A stretch of DNA of 18,966 nucleotides, taken from positions 1 through 18,966 of the forward strand of contig JBGAWE010000073.1 in assembly GCA_044227705.1 (NCBI GenBank). The letters are read 5' to 3'. Below the pieces are notes generated by a model that was not told where the DNA came from, ran no database searches, and saw nothing but the letters and a program-made list of their open reading frames with translations. The translations under genes and the position numbers were made by a program. Positions 1-8,269 of this stretch are shown piece after piece. The first letter of the stretch is position 1. Each line of letters begins with the position of its first letter. The DNA comes from JANOQP01 sp044227705. GTDB lineage: Bacteria > Bacteroidota > Bacteroidia > Chitinophagales > Saprospiraceae.

Positions 1-2
1 AG

Positions 3-746
3 GCGTTCGTGGCGGAGGTTCAGAAGAACGGGGGGAAGCGGAAAAGCCTGTTCCAGCCGCAGGTGCCGTTTGAAATCGACTCCATCATGAAAGGTGGGCC
101 GAGCTATGCCAGCGGCCTGCACAACGGCGACCGCATCGTGGCCATCGGCGGAACGGCGACGCCTTTTTACCAAGACTTTCAGGACGCGGTGAAAAACATG
201 AAATCGCAGACGGCCACCATCACGGCCGTGCGAAACGCCCGCGACACCGTCCGCTTCGACGTGAAAATCGGCGACCGTGACGGCCGAGGCTATGCGGGCA
301 TCTACAATCGCGACCTGAAGCACTATTTCAAATTCGGCCACGATTATTTCAGCTTCGCGCAGGCCATGCCACAGGGCGTTACGGACGGCTTGGAGTTTCT
401 CGACGACCAGCTCACGGCTTTCGGCCAAATGTTCCGGGGAAAACTGAACGCAAAGGATAATCTGGGCAGCCTTATCTCCATTGGAAAGATGTTCGGCGAC
501 ACGTGGGATTGGCAGCATTTCTGGACGATGACCGCCTCGCTCTCGCTCATCCTCGCCTTCATGAACCTGCTGCCCATCCCGGCACTAGATGGCGGCTACG
601 TCATGTTCCTGCTCTGGGAGGTCATCACCGGGCGGCGCGTGTCGGACAGTTTTATGGAGAAGGCCATCACCGTCGGTTTCTTCCTCATGCTCGGGCTGAT
701 GGTGGTCGCGCTGGGGCTGGACGTGTTCAGGAACTTCGTCTCATGA
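3..746 (+). CDS. rseP: RseP-type site-2 zinc metalloprotease, C-terminal part (5' end outside window)
   Basis: This is the 3' part of a membrane-embedded M50 (site-2) protease, which in known relatives cleaves anti-sigma factors and signal-peptide remnants inside the inner membrane. The frame is open to the left edge, so the N-terminal HExxH zinc motif is not in the window. A PDZ-like domain covers roughly the first 90 visible residues (SYASGLHNGDRIVAIGG). Near the C-terminus lies NLLPIPALDGG, carrying the M50 LDG motif whose Asp is the third zinc ligand. It is followed by a final membrane helix (TVGFFLMLGLMVVALGL). A GTG at 9 is in frame but is not a credible start, because the PDZ domain would lack its upstream partner domains. 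The stop overlaps the hscB start by four bases (ATGA), which suggests translational coupling. The family assignment is secure; function is inferred from family. Confidence 0.93.
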   Translation, partial: AFVAEVQKNGGKRKSLFQPQVPFEIDSIMKGGPSYASGLHNGDRIVAIGGTATPFYQDFQDAVKNMKSQTATITAVRNARDTVRFDVKIGDRDGRGYAGIYNRDLKHYFKFGHDYFSFAQAMPQGVTDGLEFLDDQLTAFGQMFRGKLNAKDNLGSLISIGKMFGDTWDWQHFWTMTASLSLILAFMNLLPIPALDGGYVMFLLWEVITGRRVSDSFMEKAITVGFFLMLGLMVVALGLDVFRNFVS

Positions 747-1273
747 ACTGTTTCGAGTTTTATGGGATACCCGAGTCATTCAGCCCGGACCTCGCAGCCC
801 TCCGCCGCCTCTTTCTGCAGAAAAGCCGCGAGCTGCACCCCGATTTCCACGCCGCCGAGGCGGAAGAAAAACAGGCCGAACTGCTCGAACTCTCCACGAT
901 CAACAACCGCGCCTTCCAGACCCTCGCCGACCCCGAATCGCGGATGCGGCACATCCTCGAACTGCACGGAATGCTCGACGGCGGCGGCAAGAACCTGCCC
1001 ATCCCGCCAGCCTTTTTGATGGAAATGATGGAAATCAACGAGGCCATCGACGAACTCGGAGCTGGCTTTTCTGTTTCCTTTTTCACTGATTTGAAAAAGC
1101 AATTGGCCGGAGTCAAGGCTGGTTTGGAGGCTGGGATTTCACCAGTTTTGGGAAGCTGGACGGCCGCCGAAAACCGACCCGGCGAACTTGAACAGGTGCT
1201 CGATTTTTATCTCAAAAGCCGCTACGTTCTTCGCGCCGAAGAAAAGTTGGCTACTTTTGAGCCGTCCATTTGA
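743..1273 (+). CDS. hscB: Fe-S cluster assembly co-chaperone HscB (J-domain protein)
   Basis: A 176-residue J-domain protein. HscB proteins deliver the IscU-type scaffold to the Hsp70 HscA and stimulate its ATPase during Fe-S cluster transfer in the cytoplasm. The J domain occupies about residues 1-75, with the diagnostic HPD tripeptide in RELHPDFH at about residue 32. The C-terminal half is a charged helical region (MMEINEAIDEL, then LDFYLKSRYVLRAEEK) typical of the HscB scaffold-binding domain. Length is normal for the family (about 170). I chose the ATG at 743, which overlaps the rseP stop as ATGA; the same frame stays open farther upstream, but that part is out-of-frame rseP sequence. Neither hscA nor iscU is in the window. 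Confidence 0.92.
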   Translation: MNCFEFYGIPESFSPDLAALRRLFLQKSRELHPDFHAAEAEEKQAELLELSTINNRAFQTLADPESRMRHILELHGMLDGGGKNLPIPPAFLMEMMEINEAIDELGAGFSVSFFTDLKKQLAGVKAGLEAGISPVLGSWTAAENRPGELEQVLDFYLKSRYVLRAEEKLATFEPSI

Positions 1274-1287
1274 CCCCGGAAACAGAC

Positions 1288-1368
1288 GCAGGAGTGGCGG
1301 AATGGTAGACGCGATGGTCTCAAACACCATTGTCTTCGGATGTGCGGGTTCGAGTCCCGCCTCCTGTA
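1288..1368 (+). tRNA. tRNA-Leu (anticodon CAA)
   Basis: The full cloverleaf can be drawn by hand. The acceptor stem is GCAGGAG (1288-1294) with CTCCTGT (1361-1367), ending in a G-U pair at position 1-72. The D-arm contains GGAATGGTAGAC. The anticodon stem is ATGGT/ACCAT with loop CTCAAAC, giving anticodon CAA at 1321-1323 (reads UUG, Leu). A long class II variable arm (TGTCTTCGGATGT) fits leucine. The T-arm is GCGGG-TTCGAGT-CCCGC. The discriminator base is A at 1368 and the next bases are CTG, so the CCA end is not encoded. It lies 14 bp downstream of hscB and is followed by a terminator hairpin. Confidence 0.96.
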
Positions 1369-1378
1369 CTGGGCAACC

Positions 1379-1417
1379 CAAACCGTTGTAAATCAGGTAT
1401 TTACAGCGGTTTTTTTA
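1379..1417 (+). terminator. Rho-independent terminator after tRNA-Leu
   Basis: The arms AAACCGTTGTAAAT and ATTTACAGCGGTTT pair over 14 bp with one G-U, around a short loop (CAGGT region). A run of seven T follows on the plus strand. It separates the tRNA and upstream genes from trxB, whose ATG is about 25 bp farther on. Confidence 0.85.
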
Positions 1418-1441
1418 TTGAATCTCACATCCTTATAGAAC

Positions 1442-2371
1442 ATGATCAAGACAAAATGCCTCATCATCGGCAGCGGCCCGGCGGGCTACACGGCGGCCAT
1501 CTACGCGGCGCGGGCGGGCATGAAGCCCGTCATCTTCACCGGCCTGCAGGTCGGCGGGCAGTTGACGACGACGACCGAGGTCGAGAACTACCCCGGCTAT
1601 CCCGATGGCGTGACCGGCCCCGAGATGATGGAGCAGCTCCGCAAACAGGCCGAGCGGTTCGGCACCGAGTTCCACTACGAGATGATTGAGCGGGTCGATT
1701 TTTCGGGCAAGAAACACCGCGCGTGGTCGGAGGGAGGAAAGGAAATCGAGGCGGCCACGGTCATCATCGCCACCGGCGCGTCGGCCAAGTACCTCGGCAT
1801 CCCGAACGAGGAGCGGCTGATGAACCGGGGCGTCTCGGCCTGCGCGGTCTGCGACGGGTTCTTTTTCAGAGGACAGGAAGTCGCCGTCGTCGGCGGCGGC
1901 GACACGGCGGCGGAGGAGGCGACCTATCTGGCCAAGCTCTGCAAAAAAGTCCACCTCATCGTCCGGCGCGGCGAGATGAGGGCCTCCAAAATCATGCAGC
2001 AACGGGTGCGCGAGACGGCCAACATCGAAATCCACTGGCATTCCGAAACGCTCGAAGTTTTGGGCGAGGACGGCGTTGCTGGCATTCGATTGAAGAACAA
2101 CCAGACGGGGCAGGTGAGCGACCTCACTGTCACCGGCTTCTTCCTCGCCATTGGCCACAAGCCGAACACCGACGTGTTCAAGCCCTTCCTGAAAATGAAC
2201 GAAACGGGCTACATCCTCACCAAAAAAGGCTCGACGGCGACGAACATCAAAGGCGTCTTCGCCAGCGGCGACGCACAGGACCATGTCTACCGGCAGGCCA
2301 TCACGGCGGCCGGGACGGGCTGCATGGCGGCGCTCGACGCGGAGCGGTACTTGGTCAGCCGGAACTGGTGA
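1442..2371 (+). CDS. trxB: Thioredoxin-disulfide reductase (NADPH, FAD)
   Basis: This 309-residue cytoplasmic flavoenzyme reduces thioredoxin with NADPH. Visible in order are the N-terminal FAD dinucleotide motif GSGPAG (residues 10-15), the conserved VGGQLTTTTEVENYPG segment, the redox-active pair CAVC (Cys134 and Cys137) in SACAVCDGFF, the NADPH-binding GGGDTA (151-156) and the second FAD contact GVFASGDAQD near residue 275. Length matches low-molecular-weight bacterial TrxB. The ATG at 1442 opens directly into the FAD domain and follows the terminator of the preceding tRNA, so this is the start of a new transcription unit. No strong ribosome binding site is visible, which is usual for Bacteroidota. 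The aldolase gene follows 67 bp downstream on the same strand. Confidence 0.97.
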   Translation: MIKTKCLIIGSGPAGYTAAIYAARAGMKPVIFTGLQVGGQLTTTTEVENYPGYPDGVTGPEMMEQLRKQAERFGTEFHYEMIERVDFSGKKHRAWSEGGKEIEAATVIIATGASAKYLGIPNEERLMNRGVSACAVCDGFFFRGQEVAVVGGGDTAAEEATYLAKLCKKVHLIVRRGEMRASKIMQQRVRETANIEIHWHSETLEVLGEDGVAGIRLKNNQTGQVSDLTVTGFFLAIGHKPNTDVFKPFLKMNETGYILTKKGSTATNIKGVFASGDAQDHVYRQAITAAGTGCMAALDAERYLVSRNW

Positions 2372-2438
2372 GCTTTATTTGAGCAAAATTTCAGCCCCGG
2401 CCGACCAGCTCTTTTCATCAATTCAACAGGTAAAATCA

Positions 2439-3521
2439 ATGGCACTACAATCTCGCTTCCGCCCCGGCGTGCTCGTGGGCGATGAGGTCTCCGAAGTCTT
2501 CGCCCACGCGAAGGAGAACCACTACGCGCTCCCCGCCGTCAACGTCATCGGCTCCTCGACCATCAACGCGGTTCTGGAGACGGCGAAGTCGGTCAACTCG
2601 CCCGTCATCATCCAGTTCTCCAACGGCGGCGCGGCGTTCAACGCCGGGAAGGGCCTTTCCAACAAAGACCAGTGGGCCAGCATCAACGGCGGCATCGCGG
2701 GCGCCCTGCACGTCCACCAGATGGCGCACGCCTACGAGGTGCCGGTCATCCTGCACACCGACCACTGCGCCTTGAACATCATCGCATGGATGGACGGGCT
2801 GCTCGAGGCGGGCGAAAAGTTCTTCGAGCGCACCGGCGGGCCGCTCTACAGCTCGCACATGCTCGACTTGAGCGAGGAGCCAATCCACGAAAACGTCGAA
2901 ATCTGCGCCCGCTACCTCGAGAGGATGGCCAAAATGGGCATCACCCTCGAGATGGAACTCGGCGTGACCGGCGGCGAGGAGGACGGCGTGGACAACTCCG
3001 ACGTTGACTCTGCGAAGCTCTACACGCAGCCGTCGGAGGTCGCGATGGCCTATGAGGCTTTGAAGAAAATCAGCCCGCGATTCACGGTCGCCGCCGCTTT
3101 CGGCAATGTTCACGGCGTTTACAAGCCGGGCAACGTCAAATTGCAGCCCATCATCCTGAAGAACTCGCAGGACTTCATCCGCAAGAAGTTCGGGCTGGCC
3201 GACGAAAAGCCGGTCGACTTCGTCTTCCACGGCGGCAGCGGCTCGTCTCAGGAGGAAATCCGCGAGGCCATCAGCTACGGCGCCGTCAAGATGAACATCG
3301 ACACCGACATGCAGTGGGCATACTGGGACGGCGTGAAAAACTACTATGAGGCCAAGCGCGACTATTTGCAAGGCCAAATCGGCAACCCCGAGGGGGACGA
3401 CAAGCCGAACAAAAAGCACTACGACCCCCGAGTTTGGATCAGGAAGGGGGAGGATGCGTTTGTCGCCCGCCTCAAGCAGGCGTTCGAGGACCTCAACTGC
3501 ATGGGCCGCAACATTGCTTGA
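2439..3521 (+). CDS. fbaA: Class II fructose-bisphosphate aldolase (FbaA type)
   Basis: This 360-residue zinc-dependent aldolase interconverts fructose 1,6-bisphosphate with dihydroxyacetone phosphate and glyceraldehyde 3-phosphate in glycolysis and gluconeogenesis. Motifs match the E. coli FbaA subclass (359 residues): HTDHC with catalytic Asp109 and zinc ligand His110, ELGVTGGEEDG (174-184), GNVHGVYKPG with zinc ligand His225, and FHGGSGS with zinc ligand His264, plus the phosphate-binding MNIDTDMQWAYW near 285. The open frame extends upstream to 2283, but that extension overlaps trxB in another frame. The ATG at 2439 gives the standard N-terminus (MALQSRFRPGVLVGDEV). A strong bidirectional terminator lies just downstream. 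Confidence 0.97.
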   Translation: MALQSRFRPGVLVGDEVSEVFAHAKENHYALPAVNVIGSSTINAVLETAKSVNSPVIIQFSNGGAAFNAGKGLSNKDQWASINGGIAGALHVHQMAHAYEVPVILHTDHCALNIIAWMDGLLEAGEKFFERTGGPLYSSHMLDLSEEPIHENVEICARYLERMAKMGITLEMELGVTGGEEDGVDNSDVDSAKLYTQPSEVAMAYEALKKISPRFTVAAAFGNVHGVYKPGNVKLQPIILKNSQDFIRKKFGLADEKPVDFVFHGGSGSSQEEIREAISYGAVKMNIDTDMQWAYWDGVKNYYEAKRDYLQGQIGNPEGDDKPNKKHYDPRVWIRKGEDAFVARLKQAFEDLNCMGRNIA

Positions 3522-3564
3522 GAAAATGAACGGGTGAAGAATCGAGGAATCGGTTTTAGAATTG

Positions 3565-3600
3565 AAAAAAGCCTGACGGGTTGCCCCGCCAGGCTTTTTT
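3565..3600. terminator. Bidirectional rho-independent terminator
   Basis: AAAAAAGCCTG and CAGGCTTTTTT form perfect 11-bp arms around a GC-rich centre that itself contains pairable CGGG and CCCG. The A-run on the left and T-run on the right make it work on both strands. It sits between the convergent aldolase gene (plus) and the giant secreted-protein gene (minus, stop at 3621), which is the expected position for a shared terminator. Confidence 0.92.
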
Positions 3601-3620
3601 CGTTGAAAGCCAAAGCGAAA

Positions 3621-6600
3621 TCAGCGAATCAAGGTCACATCGCCGCTGATGACCTCCCGCGTCTGGTCGGGCCGACGCAGTGTCACCTTGTAGACGTAGA
3701 CGTCCATCGGGGCGGGGTGGCCGTTTATCTCGCCGTTCCAGCGGTGGTTCGTGCCCTCGTCGTCATTGTAGACGACCTGGCCCCAGCGATCGTAGACTTT
3801 GAAGCCCTCGATGGTGATGGCACCCTCTTCGTACCAAAGCTCGAAGTAGTCGTTCGTCCCGTCGCCGTCAGGGGTAAAGGCGTTGGGGATGCCGAAACAC
3901 TCGCGGGTGTTGACGCCAATCTGCTTCTCGTTGGCGCAGCCTGCCGTGTTGGTCACGACGACCTTGATGACGTTCTGCCCTTCATTGCTGATGTTGACCT
4001 GGATGGAGTCGGTAGTCGAGGTCAACGGCTGGCCGTTAAGCGACCAGTTGTAAGTCAGCGGCTTGAGCTGCGAGGTCGCTTTTTCGACGACGGTCAGCTT
4101 CGCCCCCCGGCAATAGAGTTGCAGCACCGAGTCCGGCAGCGGCTTGATGTTGAAGTCGTTGACATAGACGCGCGGCAGTGTTTTCACATTCACCGTGTCG
4201 TAAGTCTCGCAATTGTTGCCGAAGACATACGTGACGATGTAGGATTTCACCTCTCCGTCCACGCCGAGCAGGACGGTGTTCTTGTCGCCGTTAGGGTTGC
4301 CCTCGCTCCAGACGAATGAGCCGCCGCCCGTCCCGCTCGGGTTGGCAGAAAGGGTCACTTCCTGAAGTTCGCCGCAGGCTTCCACGTCGGGGCCGAGGCT
4401 GACGGTGGCCGTCGGAACGGTAACCGTTGTCGTCTCGGTAGCCACGCAGTTGTTCGGGGCGGGGCCGGTCGCGGTGACCGAATAGGTGCCCGCCACGGCC
4501 GGATCGAGGAAGAGCAGCGGGTCCGCTGATGTCGTCCCGTTCGGCAAAGTCCACGCCCAAGTGATGGCCCCGTCGCTGTTGTGCTGCAACTCGATGGACT
4601 CGCCCGGGCAGACAATTGGGTCTTTGTTGATTTGAATATTAGGCGAGGGCTCCACCGTCACCGTCACGCTGGCCGACGACGGGCAAGGCACGCCTTTCAT
4701 CTTCACCGTGAAAGTGGTCGTCCCCTGCGGATTGGCCGTCGGGTCTTTGATGTTCTTGTTTGATACCGGGCCGTCCCATTCGACGAGGTAGATGCCGCTG
4801 AACACCGCGTTGAGCTGCACCAACTCGCCGGGGCAGATGTAGTTGTCGCTCACCGTTGCCTTCACATCCACCGGCTGGAAGACATCTATGGTGATCGAAC
4901 TCGTATCGACGCAGCCGTAGTTCTTTATCACACGGGTGTAAGTGATGGTGTCGTTCGTCGTGAAGAGCAGGTTCCAGAGCGTGTCCGGCGTCAACAGGCT
5001 GTTGTTCGGGTACCACTTGATGTTGCCCATGTCCGGCTGCAGGCCAGGGAAACTGGCCGGGTCGTAGGTCGGCGACTTGATGAGCACCTTCTCGCCGGGG
5101 CAGTAGACAGACTTGAACGGCTCAAGCGACATCGTCTGGTCGGGCAGCGAGTCTACGCGGATGTAGACCGAGTCATACACGATGCACTGGCCCGTGCCGA
5201 AAGAGACGAAGTACCAGGCAGACTCGTCCGGCCCGGCCCAGATGGGATTTTTGATCGACTCGAAGCCGAGCGAGCTTTCCCATTCAATCGACCCCGTGCC
5301 CGACTGGTTCGCAAAAAGCTGGATGCTGTCGCCGAGGCAGATTTCGCGGTAAGGGTCGCCGTTGATGTTCACGTCTGCAGCCAATACGTTGATTTTCACG
5401 GTTTTAGACTCGGTGCAATAGCCATTGGCCGAGGTGGCCATCAGCACATAGGTCGTCGGTGTTTGGGGCAAAGCAATCGGACCGCTCGCGTTCGGGTCGG
5501 AAAGCCCAGCGGCGGGCGACCAGTCGTAGTTCGTCGTCGACGGGTCTATGTCCTCGCCCAAATCGACGGCGTAGTGCTGGCAGACAGTCGTATCGAGCGT
5601 CGTCAGTTTGGGGAAAAAGAGCGTGTCCACATTGATGGTCACCGACTGCGACACGACGCAGCCCGCCACTTCGATAGAGCAGGTATAGGTCGTCGTCTCG
5701 CCCGGCGTGGCGATGGGCGTCGCGCTGGTCGGGTCGTCGAGGCCAGCGGACGGCGTCCATTTCAGGCCTGAATGGTTGACGTTGTCTGTCGCTTCGAGCG
5801 GCACGGAGGCCCCGAGGCAGATGTTGGTCGGCGCAAGGGCCTGCACATTGATCTGCGGGTTGACGATGTGGATGTAGACGCTGTCCTCGTCGGTGCACGT
5901 GCCGGCCGTGCCTTGCACCGAGAGCCAGATGTCCTGCGTCGGCGTGATGGTCGGGTCGGCGATGTTCGGGTTGCTGACGGCACCGGGCGGGCTCCAGAAA
6001 TAGGAGGTCGCCCCGGTCGCCTCGAGCTGCAGCGAGCCGCCCGCGCAGACAAGCGCCGTGTCGCCCGCCGTCACCTCGACGATGAGCTGGTCGGCGATGT
6101 CGATGTTCGTTGTGATGAGGTTGACGGGGCCGCAGCCGAAGTCTTTCACAAGCGAGATGGTCAGCGTCTCCTTGTTCTCAACGAGCGTGTCGAGGATGGC
6201 GTTGATGGGGAAGCTCTTCACCGTCTCGCCCGGCAAAAAGGTCAGCACCGCCGGGATGTTGAGGTTGTAGTCGCTCGGCAAGGCCGTGCCGCCGAGCACT
6301 ACTTGATAGGAAATCGTGTCCGTCCGCGCCGTGTCGAGCGTGATGTTGAGGATGTCCGGCTGGCCGAAGCAGTATTCGCTCAAATAGTCGACGCCGCTCA
6401 AAAAGTTGACCTCAACGGTCGGCGCGCCGCTCTTGATGTTGCCGATGAACACACCCGAGTCGTAGGCCGTGTCGCCCCGGTCGGCGACGGCGAACTTGAG
6501 GTGGTAGGTCTTGCACGGGGTGACGTACTTCCGCGCCGTCAGCGTCAGCTTTTTACCCAAAGAGTCGGAGGTCAGGCCGTCGTACTGGACGCTCTGCCCA

Positions 6601-8099
6601 AGCTCGTTGTTTCGGTAGTATTGCCAGTTTTGCTGGTAGTTGACCGATTTTATTTGAACAGGCGTTGCAGAATAGGGCAGCACCGCGATGTTCTCTTGCC
6701 CGTTTAAGCCCGGTTGTCCGGCGATGCCAGGGCCGCTGACGAGAAAGGTGAAGATGTCGTTGAAGTTGGACGCTACAAACTCCGAGTATTCCTCCGAGCC
6801 GAAGACGTAGTCGAAGGTCAGCTGGTCGCCTTTCACGAAAACGTCGAGCTCCAAAACACAGGCGTCGTGCGAGGCCGGGAAGTTGATGCCGCTGAACTGT
6901 TTGGAGAGCGTGTCGAGGTCCGGGTCGCCCGGTGCGCCGATGCTGAACGAGGAGCTGCCGCTGTCGTTCGGGCCGATCGCGTTTTGCACGGAGCCGGAGG
7001 TGAGGAGCAGGCCTTTGTCGAGGCCGAGGTCTGTCTTGTCGCCAGCGGTGAACGTGCCATAGGCCCCATACTCGCACTGGATATTCGTGATGGTCACCTG
7101 GGTGGCCGCCTCGGCGACGAAGGCCTCGATTTGCGCGTTCGTTATGTCGGGATCGACGTCGATGTAATCCTTTTTCTCGCACGGCACCTGGGAGCATTCC
7201 CAGTTTCCGACAAAGCCCTCGAACTCACTCACATCGTCGCTCTGAAACTCAAGGGTCAAACACCCGCTCGTCGCCTGCACCTGAAAGTTCACGCCGCCGC
7301 CGCCCGTCACCTGTGGGTCTCCAGCAAAGAAGTCCGGGGTGCCGGAAATTTGGGCGATGAGCGGAGAGCCGGTGTTCGGCCCGTCGTAGAAGGCGAGCGC
7401 GTCGCCGACGAAGGTCGTCGCCCCTTCCTCGATGTTGTACCAGTCGAGCGTGAAGTTGATGCAGGCCGGCTTGTCGGTCGGGCAGATGCTGAAGGTGAAA
7501 TCCTCGTTCGGCCCGTATGGGTTGTCGGTGCCGCCTGAGTCGGTGATCTTCCCTTTGCAGAGCGTCGTGCTGCCCTGAGTGATGTCGACGACCGGCGGGA
7601 TTTCCTTGATGCAAAGGGTGAACTTCCCCTCCGCCGCCGCGCCGCCGTAGTCGGATATTCGGATGAAATAGTCGAGGCCCGGCGTGAGGCCCACGATGTC
7701 GAGCACTGTCTCCGTCGCGCCCGGTGCCGGGGCCATGCAGCCCGCCTCGGCCAGCCCGTCGAACTGGCAGTCTCCCCTGTAAAGGATGATGAGCGGGTTG
7801 ACCATCGCAGGGGAACCGGTCGAGGTCACCGTGATGCGGTAGTCGGTGATGGTGTCCGCCGCCGTGAACTGGAACCACACGTCGTGCAGCGGCTGCCCCA
7901 CCCCGAGGCAGCTTGGCGAGACGGGCAGGTTGTCGTTTCCAATCATGGAGGCCGTTGCGCCGGTGTTGTCCCAAACGGTCTGGTCGCAGATGGGCGCCTT
8001 TCCGAGGTTGACGATGCCCCCGCAGTCGTCGTTTGCGGGCTGGGCGGCGATGGTCAGGGCGAGGGCCAACAAGGGCAAAATGGAGAGGAATCTTTTCAT
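3621..8099 (-). CDS. Giant secreted multidomain protein with T9SS type B C-terminal sorting domain
   Basis: A 1492-residue exported protein, probably a cell-surface adhesin or matrix protein; ligand unknown. Residues 1-20 (MKRFLSILPLLALALTIAAQ) are a Sec signal peptide. Residues about 22-170 form a Cys-containing beta domain starting NDDC and containing DVWFQFTA. A CUB-like domain follows (about 180-302). A choice-of-anchor L domain spans about 325-556 (LLLTSGS, FDYVFGSEEYSEF, NDIFTFLVSGPG). A Calx-beta-like stretch lies near 580-670. Then come about eight Ig/PKD-like modules (about 680-1400) that repeat an ICPGE/ICLGD-type Cys-Gly signature. The last 90 residues match the gliding-motility/T9SS type B tail (IPNAFTPDGDGTNDYFEL, FKVYDRWGQVVY, DVYVYKVTLR). 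The frame extends to 8141, but the ATG at 8099 starts the signal peptide. T9SS export is inferred from the tail. Confidence 0.93.
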   Translation of the reverse strand: MKRFLSILPLLALALTIAAQPANDDCGGIVNLGKAPICDQTVWDNTGATASMIGNDNLPVSPSCLGVGQPLHDVWFQFTAADTITDYRITVTSTGSPAMVNPLIILYRGDCQFDGLAEAGCMAPAPGATETVLDIVGLTPGLDYFIRISDYGGAAAEGKFTLCIKEIPPVVDITQGSTTLCKGKITDSGGTDNPYGPNEDFTFSICPTDKPACINFTLDWYNIEEGATTFVGDALAFYDGPNTGSPLIAQISGTPDFFAGDPQVTGGGGVNFQVQATSGCLTLEFQSDDVSEFEGFVGNWECSQVPCEKKDYIDVDPDITNAQIEAFVAEAATQVTITNIQCEYGAYGTFTAGDKTDLGLDKGLLLTSGSVQNAIGPNDSGSSSFSIGAPGDPDLDTLSKQFSGINFPASHDACVLELDVFVKGDQLTFDYVFGSEEYSEFVASNFNDIFTFLVSGPGIAGQPGLNGQENIAVLPYSATPVQIKSVNYQQNWQYYRNNELGQSVQYDGLTSDSLGKKLTLTARKYVTPCKTYHLKFAVADRGDTAYDSGVFIGNIKSGAPTVEVNFLSGVDYLSEYCFGQPDILNITLDTARTDTISYQVVLGGTALPSDYNLNIPAVLTFLPGETVKSFPINAILDTLVENKETLTISLVKDFGCGPVNLITTNIDIADQLIVEVTAGDTALVCAGGSLQLEATGATSYFWSPPGAVSNPNIADPTITPTQDIWLSVQGTAGTCTDEDSVYIHIVNPQINVQALAPTNICLGASVPLEATDNVNHSGLKWTPSAGLDDPTSATPIATPGETTTYTCSIEVAGCVVSQSVTINVDTLFFPKLTTLDTTVCQHYAVDLGEDIDPSTTNYDWSPAAGLSDPNASGPIALPQTPTTYVLMATSANGYCTESKTVKINVLAADVNINGDPYREICLGDSIQLFANQSGTGSIEWESSLGFESIKNPIWAGPDESAWYFVSFGTGQCIVYDSVYIRVDSLPDQTMSLEPFKSVYCPGEKVLIKSPTYDPASFPGLQPDMGNIKWYPNNSLLTPDTLWNLLFTTNDTITYTRVIKNYGCVDTSSITIDVFQPVDVKATVSDNYICPGELVQLNAVFSGIYLVEWDGPVSNKNIKDPTANPQGTTTFTVKMKGVPCPSSASVTVTVEPSPNIQINKDPIVCPGESIELQHNSDGAITWAWTLPNGTTSADPLLFLDPAVAGTYSVTATGPAPNNCVATETTTVTVPTATVSLGPDVEACGELQEVTLSANPSGTGGGSFVWSEGNPNGDKNTVLLGVDGEVKSYIVTYVFGNNCETYDTVNVKTLPRVYVNDFNIKPLPDSVLQLYCRGAKLTVVEKATSQLKPLTYNWSLNGQPLTSTTDSIQVNISNEGQNVIKVVVTNTAGCANEKQIGVNTRECFGIPNAFTPDGDGTNDYFELWYEEGAITIEGFKVYDRWGQVVYNDDEGTNHRWNGEINGHPAPMDVYVYKVTLRRPDQTREVISGDVTLIR

Positions 8100-8131
8100 A
8101 AATGGCCGAAAATGTGTCCGGTTTTGGATGA

Positions 8132-8160
8132 TTGTGGGCAAATGTGAGCCTGTCTATAAT
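8132..8160 (+). promoter_or_regulatory. Candidate sigma-70-like promoter for the glycosyltransferase
   Basis: TTGTGG (8132-8137) and a perfect TATAAT (8155-8160) are 17 bases apart on the plus strand, about 110 bases before the glycosyltransferase ATG at 8270. The geometry suits a classical sigma-70 promoter, but the main sigma factor of Bacteroidota prefers TAnnTTTG, so this could be chance. Confidence 0.3.
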
Positions 8161-8166
8161 AGGGCG

Positions 8167-8195
8167 GAAAAATACGACCACCTCCCACAAAGCAA
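8167..8195 (-). promoter_or_regulatory. Candidate Bacteroidota-type promoter for the giant secreted protein
   Basis: On the minus strand a TATTTTTC box (8174 down to 8167) matches the Bacteroidota -7 consensus TAnnTTTG except for its last base. A TTG (8195 down to 8193) lies 18 bases upstream, close to the -33 element spacing. The box is 67 bases from the chosen ATG at 8099. This is pattern matching by eye only. Confidence 0.35.
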
Positions 8196-8269
8196 GGTTG
8201 ACCCTCTTTTTTTATGTCGCCAACGGGCGGTTTGCCGATTGTTCCAACCTTCGCCCCGCACTATTTCGG

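Noticed and set aside
503..742. Upstream extension of hscB to an ATG at 503
   Set aside because: This part overlaps rseP in another frame and is Arg/His-rich; the J domain begins at the ATG at 743.
1433..2284. 283-residue minus-strand open frame
   Set aside because: Exact shadow of trxB, which has all its catalytic motifs on the plus strand.
2445..3419. 324-residue minus-strand open frame
   Set aside because: Shadow of the aldolase gene; low-complexity Val/Asp/Leu/Arg composition.
3534..4319. 261-residue plus-strand open frame after the aldolase
   Set aside because: It lies antisense to the T9SS tail of the giant secreted protein, and its Asp/Val/Arg-rich composition is what the reverse frame of GC-rich coding DNA gives.
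4600..6100. Possible CRISPR or DNA tandem repeat array from the recurring protein modules
   Set aside because: The repetition is only at the level of protein motifs (ICPGE-type); the DNA is divergent and there are no regular direct repeats with spacers.
5772..6707. 311-residue plus-strand open frame
   Set aside because: Antisense to well-supported domains of the secreted protein; no motif, signal or start context of its own.
7249..8190. 313-residue minus-strand open frame over the start of the secreted protein gene
   Set aside because: Out-of-frame shadow of the CUB-like and N-terminal domains; Arg/His/Pro-rich and without domain pattern.
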